A stretch of DNA of 5,278 nucleotides, taken from positions 1 to 5,278 of the forward strand of contig CAJOMB010000106.1 in NCBI GenBank assembly GCA_905235615.1, in the 5' to 3' direction. A program made the position numbers and the translations under genes. The stretch is from an uncultured Bacteroidales bacterium (GTDB lineage: Bacteria > Bacteroidota > Bacteroidia > Bacteroidales > UBA932). The stretch's first letter is position 1, and each line of letters opens with the position of its first letter. Below are positions 1 through 5,278 of this stretch, in pieces. The notes under the pieces were generated by a model that did not search any database, had not been told where the DNA came from, and saw only the letters and a program-made list of their open reading frames with translations.

Positions 1-2
1 AA

Positions 3-65
3 TCGGCCAGGGGGAAAGGTGGATGGGAACAGTTCCTGAAGGACCATCCGGAGCGGATTGCATAA
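3..65 (+). CDS. Possible C-terminal end of an unidentified upstream gene (partial)
   Basis: The frame starting at base 3 is open from the window edge to a TAA at 63-65 and reads as a soluble, charged C-terminus that includes WEQFLKDHPERIA. It looks more like real protein than the other open readings here. The plus frame from base 2 (stop 71-73) and the minus-strand frame that could start at 63 are also open. Only 20 codons are visible, so no family or function can be given. If real, the gene is co-directional with the barrel gene at 133, but a probable promoter lies between them, so the two need not be co-transcribed. Confidence 0.35.
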   Translation, partial: SARGKGGWEQFLKDHPERIA

Positions 66-90
66 TTTTTTAAAAAATTTTTAAACTTTG
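57..90 (+). promoter_or_regulatory. Probable Bacteroidota-type promoter of the barrel gene
   Basis: AAACTTTG at 83-90 differs from the Bacteroidota -7 consensus TAnnTTTG only at the first base. ATTG at 57-60 is a possible -33 element (consensus TTTG); the 22-base gap is slightly longer than the usual 19-21. The spacer is almost pure A/T. Transcription would begin near 97, leaving a leader of about 36 bases before the ATG at 133. This position also argues against translation starting at the in-frame TTG at 88-90, which lies inside the box. The call rests on pattern matching only. Confidence 0.45.
64..79. repeat. 16-bp perfect A/T palindrome in the promoter spacer
   Basis: AATTTTTTAAAAAATT reads the same on both strands. 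It lies just after the possible upstream stop codon and between the candidate -33 and -7 boxes. Such tracts bend or ease melting of DNA and may help promoter activity. There is no GC-rich stem before the T run, so it does not look like an intrinsic terminator. Confidence 0.5.
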
Positions 91-132
91 CCGCCGGGAG
101 GGTGTCGAAGTAGTGTATTGCTTGAATTATAT

Positions 133-3114
133 ATGGTTAGAAAAGTGCTGTTGGGCCTCGCAGGCCTTCTTATGGGCCTCTCCCTGAGTGCCCAGAATTA
201 CAAGATTACCCTTCAGTTGCAGGATGCCTCCAACGGCGAGCCCGTGGGTTTTGCCACGGTTTCCGTTACGCCGGCCAAAGGACAGGCAAAGTACACCCTT
301 ACCGGTGCTGACGGAAAGGCCACGCTGGAAAAAATCAAAGCCGGAACCTATACGCTCAAGGCAGAGCTGATGGGTTACAAGGCCTATGAGCAGCAGCTGG
401 AACTCAAACTCAAGGCCGATGCCGCCCTGGGCATCATCAAGATGGAACCGGACCAGCAGGTGCTGGATGCGGCCTCGGTAAGCGCTGTTGGCAATCCCGT
501 TATCATCAAGAAAGATACGGTGGAGTACAACGCTTCCTCCTTCAAGATTTCCGACGACAACATGCTGGAAGACCTCCTGAAGAAGCTTCCCGGCGTGGAA
601 GTGAACGAAGACGGCTCCATCACGGCCAACGGAGAAACCATCACCAAGATTACCATCGACGGTAAGACTTTCTTCTTAGATGACCCTCAGCTGGCCTCCA
701 AGAACATTCCCGCCAAGCTCATTGAAAAGGTGAAGGTGGTGAAGAAGAAGAGCGAGCAGGCCGCATTTACCGGCATCGACGACGGAGAGGACGAGACGGT
801 GATTGACCTCAGTGTCCAGAAGGGCATGATGAACGGCGTTTTCGGAAATGCCATGGCCGGAGGCGGTCACGACATTCCCTCCAGGAAGGAAGCCGCCAGT
901 GACTGGCGCTGGCAGGGCGCTTTCATGGGAGGCCGATTCACGGAAGACAGCCAGATCAGCGTCATCCTGAATGCCAACAATACCAACAACCGCGGTTTCA
1001 ACGACCTCAGCGGCAACATGATGGGCAACATGATGGGCGGAGGCGGCCGCTTTGGCGGAGGAGGGGACAACAACGGCATCAATACCACCTGGATGGGCGG
1101 TGCCAATGCCAACTTCGACCTCTTTGACAAGAAGATGCAGCTGGGAGGAAACTACCTGTACAACGGCTCCATCCGCGATGTCCTCCAGACCACCCACAAG
1201 GAGACTTTCCGGGATGACGGAACCTCCCTCATCTCCGACACGGACGGTAAGAGCCGCACTTTCGCGGATGGCCACCGCTTTGGTATGCGGCTGGAGCACA
1301 AGTTCTCCGAGAATACCTCCATCCTCTTCCAGCCCCAGTTCAACTTCGGGCGTGGCAGTTATGTCCAGCAAAGTGTCTTCGATACGGACACCAAGGCCAA
1401 GGACGGTAGCCTCACCAACACCAACGACGGTTTCACCAACAACAGCGGCAACAACCGCAACTGGAGCACCAACGGTTTCCTGCTCTTCCGCCAGCGCTTG
1501 GGCATGCCCGGACGCACCCTGTCGGTGAACCTCACCTGGAGACTCTCCAACAACTTCCTGAACGGCTATAACCAGTCCCTTACCAATTCCCAATATACGG
1601 ATGCCGGAGAACCCGGCCTCACCACCCTGGTGAACCAGCGCATAGACCAGAGCAGCAAGAGCCGCAATGTGGGCGCCCGCCTGGTATATACGGAGCCCCT
1701 GGGCGGAAACTTCTACCTGGAAGGAAGCTACAACTTCAACTATTCCTGGTCCGAGACGGAGAAGCTGGTGTACGACAGCGGCGCCTTCGACTGGGGGCCG
1801 AATCCCTTCACGTTGGGAATGGGCACCCTTCCCTACACGACGCAGGGAGAGGTTTTGGATGGGAGTTACACCAACAACGTGGTGAACCGCAACCTGAATC
1901 ACAACATCGGAGCGGCGTTCATGTACCAGGGCGAAGGCCTGCGGGCCCAGCTGGGTGCATCGGCCATCCCTACCAATACCTATAATTATACCAACGGGAA
2001 GGAGTATGCGGACAAGCGCTGGAATTTCGCCCCCAGGGCCATGCTGTTCTACGATTTCAACGACAATTCCAACGTGCGTTTCTTCTACTTCGGCCGCACC
2101 GCCCAGCCCTCTACCAGCCAACTGAACCCGGTTTTGGACAACTCCAACCCGCTGGCCATGAGCCTGGGTAACCCTTACCTGACTCCTTATTTCACGCACT
2201 CCCTCCGCAATGAGTGGGAGATTTCCAATAAGGAGACGTTCTTCACCCTGCGCATCAACGCCCAGGGCGGCATGACGCAGAACCCCATCACCAACGCCTC
2301 CTGGTATGACGGAAACGGCCGCCAGTACTCCTTCCCGGTAAACGGTCACAACACCTACAACGGAAGTGTGCGGATTACGCTCAATTCACCCATCGCCAAG
2401 TCCAACTTCTCCATTGCCAACACCGCCAACATTTCCTATTCCAAGACGGGCAACTATGTCGGAAAGGCCAATCTGGACATGACCAAATACCTGGTTGGAG
2501 ACAATTTTGACTATGAGACTTTCCATAAGGACTATTTTGAGGGAGACGGCAGCCTTTGGGCGAACAGTTTCGTGGACAATGTCACCCGCAGTCTCTCGGT
2601 GATGGAAAACCTCCGCTTCACCTATCGCAACGATTATCTGGAAGTCATCGCCAGCGGCCGTACCCGCATGAGCAAGCCCTGGTACACCGTGCAGGAATCG
2701 GTGGCGGCCACGTTCAACAACCGGGCGGGCGGTTCCGTCAAATGGACCATAGGCACTACGGGCATTGAACTGGGAACCGAGGCCAACTACCAGTGGTACA
2801 ACGGCTACACCACCCCTCAGGACCCTCAGCTGATATGGAACGCCAATATCTCCGTGCCCCTGTTCAAGCGCCAGGCCACGCTGTCCCTCAGGGCCTACGA
2901 CCTTCTGGACCAGGCCAAGAACTTGCAGGTGGCCATTACGGACAACTACTATCAGGAGACCTTGAACAACACTTTGGGCCGATACGTAATGCTTTCCTTC
3001 ACCTGGCGCTTCGGTAGCTTCGGCGGCCGGAACGGCCAGCGTGGCGGCTTCCGTCCCGGTCCCGGCGGGCCGCCCATGATGGGTGGCGGCGGTTTCGGCG
3101 GCCGCAGGTTTTAG
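133..3114 (+). CDS. Outer-membrane beta-barrel protein, TonB-dependent-receptor-like, with N-terminal carboxypeptidase-regulatory-like domain
   Basis: This complete 993-residue protein should sit in the outer membrane. I start it at ATG 133 because a signal peptide follows at once: MVRK, a hydrophobic stretch to about residue 17, and likely cleavage after LSA at residue 20. The longer reading from TTG 88 would bury that signal and overlap the promoter. Residues about 22-105 form a beta-sandwich like the carboxypeptidase regulatory domain (GEPVGFATV, ADGKATLEKIKAGTYTL). Residues about 115-235 are plug-like, with KKDTVEYNASSF (126-137), DLLKKLPGVEV (147-157) and DGKTFFLDDP (176-185). The rest is barrel, with Asn- and aromatic-rich strands ending at YVMLSFTWRF, followed by a Gly-rich tail from about 960 that ends in Phe. 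A Met/Gly-rich segment at 295-315 is probably a loop. No clear TonB box and no SusD-like partner are visible, so it resembles the 'outer membrane beta-barrel family' proteins rather than a SusC transporter. The substrate is unknown; uptake or envelope assembly is possible. Confidence 0.9.
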   Translation: MVRKVLLGLAGLLMGLSLSAQNYKITLQLQDASNGEPVGFATVSVTPAKGQAKYTLTGADGKATLEKIKAGTYTLKAELMGYKAYEQQLELKLKADAALGIIKMEPDQQVLDAASVSAVGNPVIIKKDTVEYNASSFKISDDNMLEDLLKKLPGVEVNEDGSITANGETITKITIDGKTFFLDDPQLASKNIPAKLIEKVKVVKKKSEQAAFTGIDDGEDETVIDLSVQKGMMNGVFGNAMAGGGHDIPSRKEAASDWRWQGAFMGGRFTEDSQISVILNANNTNNRGFNDLSGNMMGNMMGGGGRFGGGGDNNGINTTWMGGANANFDLFDKKMQLGGNYLYNGSIRDVLQTTHKETFRDDGTSLISDTDGKSRTFADGHRFGMRLEHKFSENTSILFQPQFNFGRGSYVQQSVFDTDTKAKDGSLTNTNDGFTNNSGNNRNWSTNGFLLFRQRLGMPGRTLSVNLTWRLSNNFLNGYNQSLTNSQYTDAGEPGLTTLVNQRIDQSSKSRNVGARLVYTEPLGGNFYLEGSYNFNYSWSETEKLVYDSGAFDWGPNPFTLGMGTLPYTTQGEVLDGSYTNNVVNRNLNHNIGAAFMYQGEGLRAQLGASAIPTNTYNYTNGKEYADKRWNFAPRAMLFYDFNDNSNVRFFYFGRTAQPSTSQLNPVLDNSNPLAMSLGNPYLTPYFTHSLRNEWEISNKETFFTLRINAQGGMTQNPITNASWYDGNGRQYSFPVNGHNTYNGSVRITLNSPIAKSNFSIANTANISYSKTGNYVGKANLDMTKYLVGDNFDYETFHKDYFEGDGSLWANSFVDNVTRSLSVMENLRFTYRNDYLEVIASGRTRMSKPWYTVQESVAATFNNRAGGSVKWTIGTTGIELGTEANYQWYNGYTTPQDPQLIWNANISVPLFKRQATLSLRAYDLLDQAKNLQVAITDNYYQETLNNTLGRYVMLSFTWRFGSFGGRNGQRGGFRPGPGGPPMMGGGGFGGRRF
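1015..1038 (+). repeat. Perfect tandem duplication of a 12-base coding unit
   Basis: AACATGATGGGC occurs twice in direct succession and encodes Asn-Met-Met-Gly twice, residues 295-302 of the barrel protein, just before a Gly-rich run. The unit keeps frame. It suggests that this probable loop changes length by slippage. Confidence 0.6.
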
Positions 3115-3120
3115 CACAGG

Positions 3121-3209
3121 AGATTCTTCACTTCGTTCAGAATGACAGAATCGGTTCGTTCAGAATGACAGGTCTTTTTGTCATTCTGAGGCCGCAGGCC
3201 GAAGAATCT
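3121..3209. repeat. Mosaic intergenic repeat element with terminal inverted arms and an internal direct repeat
   Basis: The left arm (3121-3147) and right arm (3179-3209) are inverted copies: both end in AGATTCTTC on the outside (9 of 9 bases) and TCAGAATGACA on the inside (11 of 11). The middles differ: the left carries ACTTCGT, the right carries GGCCGCAGGCC, itself a small dyad (3190-3193 with 3197-3200). A third partial copy lies between them: TTCGTTCAGAATGACA occurs at both 3132-3147 and 3155-3170. The element starts six bases after the barrel gene's stop and ends eight bases before the lnt stop codon, so it fills the gap between two convergent genes. No open frame lies in it. From memory, similar GATTCTTC...CAGAATGACA sequences recur between genes in many bacterial genomes, but this was not checked here. 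Confidence 0.75.
3160..3189. terminator. Strong hairpin between convergent genes, possible bidirectional terminator
   Basis: CAGAATGACA (3161-3170) pairs perfectly with TGTCATTCTG (3179-3188), and the flanking T3160/A3189 adds an eleventh pair. The loop is eight bases (GGTCTTTT). The position between the 3' ends of the barrel gene and lnt suits a terminator or 3'-end-protecting hairpin for both transcripts. Neither strand has a clean U run straight after the stem, although the plus strand becomes T-rich beyond the outer arm (about 3211-3223), so classic intrinsic termination is uncertain. Confidence 0.45.
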
Positions 3210-3217
3210 ATCTTCTT

Positions 3218-4819
3218 TTATTTCCGGGGACGGAACAGGGCGGCGGCGCCCAGTAGGAGGAAGAGGAAGACGGACACCCTTCCCACCATGTCTCCGTAGC
3301 GCACGAAGAAGGTCTCCTGGTCACAGAGCTGCACAGTCCCTTCTAAAAGAGCCGGTTCCCACCACGGGGTCCGGCTTACGATTTGCCCCCGCGGATTGAT
3401 AAGGGCCGATACGCCCGTATTGGCGCAACGGGCCACCCAGCGGCGCGTCTCGATGGCGCGGAGGCGGCTGTAGCTCAGGTGCTGCCGGTAGCCGGGGGTG
3501 TCGCCCCACCAGGCATCGTTGGTGATGACCGTGAGCAGCCGGGCGCCCTTCTTCACGTACCCCGTGCAGAATTCCCCATACACGGATTCATAGCAGATGG
3601 GAACACCCACCGGGGTGCCATCGGCCAGCTTGAGGCAGGAAATCTCCTTCTGGCCGATATCCTTGGCCATCAGCGTGCCGCCGCGGGACAGCCACTTCTC
3701 CAAGGGGATGAAAACCTGCGGATAGGGTGTGAGCTCCGTCCCCACCACCAGCTTGGACTTGTGGTAAATCTGGTATACGGCCGATGTGTCCGTGAGGATG
3801 GCGGAATTGTGAAAGAGCAGCCAGAGGTTGCGGCCGTCGGGCTGGACGCCCAGGTCGTAGGCGCAGGGGTGCGGACGGGCATAGGACAGGACGGGCTCCT
3901 GGGTGGAGGCTCCATACAGGATGCTGGCCTGGGGATGCGCTTTCAAGAAATTCTGGAAGCGGAGGAAGGTTTCGTGCCCCAGCACACGGTTGGTGGACAC
4001 CTGCGAAGTGAAGGTCTCGGGAGCCAGCACCAGCGTGGGCTCGGAGGAGGACCAGTCGGCCTTTTCAAGAAGGGAGAGGTAGCGCTCGTCCTGCTCTTCC
4101 CGGCTCAGGGACTCGAATTTCTCGTAGGGGTCATAATTGGGCTGGCCGATCACCACCTTCAGCGTTTCTCCGCCGGGGGCGGGCTTCAGGCAGAGGGACC
4201 AGAGCATGGGGCCCGTCAGCACCATCAGGGTGCCGGCGAAGGCGCAGATGCGGGCCTTGGCATTCCATCGGCCCATCCGCCCGTCGGAGAGGGCCACCAT
4301 GAGGCCGAAGAGGGAAAGGTTGGAAGCCCATACCCAGAGGGAGCCGCCCAGGGTGCCCAGCACGGAGTACCACTGGATAAGCCCCGTGGATTCCGCAAAG
4401 GCGTTGCCCAGCACCAGCCAGGGCCAGGAAATCTGGGCCGATGTCAGGTAAAACCGCTCCCAGGCCATCCAGGCGGCGGCCAGGTAGAGGTAGGGGAGGA
4501 TGCCCCGGAGGCGCCGCTTCATCCAGCGGAAACTGCCGAAGATCACGCTCATCTGCAGGGCGTTGGCCAGGATGGCGAAGACGGCCCCGCCCACGGTGGC
4601 TCCGCTTATCCACCAGGTGGTGACGGCGTTCCACAGGACGAAGGCGGCGTAGTGCCACCACCAGAAATGTCTGACTTGGTGTTCCGTGGCCAGCCGCTCC
4701 ATGATCAGAAGCGGCAGAAGGCCCACGAGGGCCAGGGCTCCGCAGTGCGGGACCAGCCACGGGAGGCTCATGAGGACCGTAAAGGCCAGGGTCAGGGAGA
4801 TGAGGGTTCCTTTTTTCAT
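3218..4819 (-). CDS. lnt: Apolipoprotein N-acyltransferase
   Basis: Lnt moves an acyl chain from a phospholipid to the N-terminal diacylglyceryl-cysteine of lipoproteins, the last maturation step, at the periplasmic face of the inner membrane. The complete protein has 533 residues, near the family's usual length. About seven hydrophobic segments lie within residues 6-211, then a periplasmic carbon-nitrogen-hydrolase (nitrilase) domain at about 220-500 and a final membrane segment near 514-528. The nitrilase triad is intact: Glu268 in LAPETF, Lys354 in YHKSKL and Cys409 in VPICYES, matching E. coli E267, K335 and C387. Glu362 (VGTELTP) and Glu411 match E. coli E343 and E389. I start at ATG 4819 (MKKGTL) rather than TTG 4828, because 4828 lies inside the -7-like box. 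The gene converges with the barrel gene and diverges from the PASTA gene, so it appears to be transcribed alone within this window. Confidence 0.96.
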   Translation of the reverse strand: MKKGTLISLTLAFTVLMSLPWLVPHCGALALVGLLPLLIMERLATEHQVRHFWWWHYAAFVLWNAVTTWWISGATVGGAVFAILANALQMSVIFGSFRWMKRRLRGILPYLYLAAAWMAWERFYLTSAQISWPWLVLGNAFAESTGLIQWYSVLGTLGGSLWVWASNLSLFGLMVALSDGRMGRWNAKARICAFAGTLMVLTGPMLWSLCLKPAPGGETLKVVIGQPNYDPYEKFESLSREEQDERYLSLLEKADWSSSEPTLVLAPETFTSQVSTNRVLGHETFLRFQNFLKAHPQASILYGASTQEPVLSYARPHPCAYDLGVQPDGRNLWLLFHNSAILTDTSAVYQIYHKSKLVVGTELTPYPQVFIPLEKWLSRGGTLMAKDIGQKEISCLKLADGTPVGVPICYESVYGEFCTGYVKKGARLLTVITNDAWWGDTPGYRQHLSYSRLRAIETRRWVARCANTGVSALINPRGQIVSRTPWWEPALLEGTVQLCDQETFFVRYGDMVGRVSVFLFLLLGAAALFRPRK

Positions 4820-4825
4820 GCTGCA

Positions 4826-4833
4826 CAAAGTTA
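4826..4833 (-). promoter_or_regulatory. -7-like promoter box for lnt
   Basis: On the minus strand the bases read TAACTTTG, an exact match to the Bacteroidota -7 consensus TAnnTTTG. No good -33 TTTG is seen 19-21 bases upstream. Transcription would start near 4820, directly before the lnt ATG at 4819, giving a leaderless or nearly leaderless message. If true, the TTG at 4828 cannot be the start codon. Confidence 0.5.
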
Positions 4834-4847
4834 TGAATAATTTTTCG

Positions 4848-4855
4848 TAACTTCG
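4848..4855 (+). promoter_or_regulatory. -7-like promoter box for the PASTA gene
   Basis: TAACTTCG matches five of the six fixed bases of TAnnTTTG and is a 7-of-8 inverted copy of the lnt box, 14 bases away. It would start transcription near 4861, about 18 bases before the ATG at 4879. A rival candidate is TTCATTTG (4864-4871), also five of six, with a T-rich stretch at 4841-4845 in place of the -33 element, but it leaves almost no leader. No clear -33 TTTG fits the first choice. Confidence 0.35.
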
Positions 4856-4878
4856 CAGGGATATTCATTTGTGGAAGT

Positions 4879-5278
4879 ATGGCAGACAAAAAGAAAGTTG
4901 AGAATGTGGCAAAAGGCACCCGCTGGATTTGGCAGAATCTCCTGTTGGGCGTGGCTTTCATTGTGGTTCTGGGCATTCTGGCCGAAATTGGCCTCAATCT
5001 TGTTACGCGGCATGGAAAAACCGTCACCACTCCGGATTTCTCCAATCTCACGGTGTCCCAGGCCAGGCAGCTGGCCCGACAGTCGGACGTGAACGTGAAG
5101 GTGGTGGATTCCGTCTTTGTCCGCCGTCTGGCCGGAGGTGTGGTGTACCGCCAGCAGCCCAAGGCCGGAGACACGGTGAAAAAAGGCCGCAGCATCTTCC
5201 TTACCATCAACTCCGTGGTGCCCCGCAAAGTGGTGATGCCCAATCTGTACGGCTATTCCGTGACGGAGGCCCTGTCGG
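4879..5278 (+). CDS. Membrane-anchored PASTA-domain protein (N-terminal part, cut by window end)
   Basis: The frame from ATG 4879 is open to the window edge and gives 133 complete codons; no in-frame start lies between it and a TGA at 4834-4836. A short Lys-rich cytoplasmic start (MADKKK) is followed by one membrane segment at about residues 20-42, which should place the rest in the periplasm. Residues about 49-112 form a first PASTA repeat: TPDFSNLTVSQARQLA, then VVYRQQPKAGDTVKKGRSIFLTIN. A second begins near 118 with VVMPNLYGYSVTEALS. PASTA repeats in other proteins bind or sense peptidoglycan and beta-lactams. There is no kinase or transpeptidase domain before the membrane segment, so this is not a PknB-type kinase or a penicillin-binding protein. 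In Bacteroidota such small PASTA proteins often lie near ddl and an RluA/RluD-type pseudouridine synthase (general recollection); those genes would be beyond this window. Its exact role is unknown. Confidence 0.88.
   Translation, partial: MADKKKVENVAKGTRWIWQNLLLGVAFIVVLGILAEIGLNLVTRHGKTVTTPDFSNLTVSQARQLARQSDVNVKVVDSVFVRRLAGGVVYRQQPKAGDTVKKGRSIFLTINSVVPRKVVMPNLYGYSVTEALS

Noticed and set aside
88..132. TTG start at 88 for the barrel gene
   Set aside because: It would place 15 residues before the signal peptide and lies within the likely -7 box; ATG 133 fits better.
676..2349. Long open frame of 557 codons on the minus strand inside the barrel gene
   Set aside because: It lies wholly opposite a well-supported coding gene, has low-complexity Val/Gly/Glu/His-rich composition with no recognisable domain, and is expected where a GC-rich gene seldom gives antisense stops.
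2386..3117. Open frame of 243 codons on the minus strand over the 3' end of the barrel gene
   Set aside because: Antisense shadow with Ala/Gly/Val-rich composition and no domain; it begins at the barrel gene's stop region by chance.
3121..3209. CRISPR-like array suggested by the repeated TCAGAATGACA
   Set aside because: There are only two direct copies 23 bases apart plus one inverted copy, with no regular spacers and no cas gene.
3383..4840. Open frame of 485 codons on the plus strand opposite lnt
   Set aside because: The product is Gly/Pro/His/Gln-rich without domain or signal features, and it is antisense to an lnt gene with a complete catalytic site.
4871..4878. GGAAG before the PASTA start as a Shine-Dalgarno sequence
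   Set aside because: It ends one base from the ATG, too close to act as a ribosome binding site, and Bacteroidota generally do not rely on such sites.
4131..5243. Open frame of 370 codons on the minus strand spanning the lnt/PASTA gap
   Set aside because: It runs antisense to the PASTA gene and out of frame through lnt, with Arg/Pro-rich shadow composition; both overlapped genes are better supported.

Overview
The window looks like chromosomal DNA from a member of the Bacteroidota, most likely the order Bacteroidales, with a fairly GC-rich genome. Three things point there: an outer-membrane barrel protein with an N-terminal carboxypeptidase-regulatory-like domain and a plug of the type common in that phylum; start regions without good Shine-Dalgarno sequences; and three promoter-like boxes that resemble the Bacteroidota -7 element TAnnTTTG (AAACTTTG, TAACTTTG, TAACTTCG). 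The assignment to a group is inference; no marker gene is present.

Layout. Positions 1-65 may hold the last 20 codons of an unidentified plus-strand gene. Positions 66-132 are an AT-rich leader with a probable promoter. Positions 133-3114 (+) encode a complete 993-residue outer-membrane beta-barrel protein of the TonB-dependent-receptor-like type. Positions 3115-3217 separate two convergent genes and are almost filled by an imperfect inverted and direct repeat element built from a TCAGAATGACA-type core. Positions 3218-4819 (-) encode a complete apolipoprotein N-acyltransferase (lnt) with all expected catalytic residues. Positions 4820-4878 are a compact divergent promoter region with two mirror-image -7-like boxes. 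From 4879 (+) to the window edge runs the first 133 codons of a membrane-anchored PASTA-domain protein.

All three identified genes act in the cell envelope: an outer-membrane barrel, the last step of lipoprotein maturation in the inner membrane, and an inner-membrane protein whose periplasmic PASTA repeats may contact peptidoglycan. Their orientations (+, -, +) mean that they do not form one operon, so the shared theme does not show that they work together.

I see no clear sign of a new biological system. There is no CRISPR array, transposase, phage gene, toxin-antitoxin pair, tRNA or rRNA. The items most worth a second look are the mosaic repeat at 3121-3209, the mirrored divergent promoter that would leave lnt nearly leaderless, and a Met/Gly-rich motif that occurs twice in the barrel protein.
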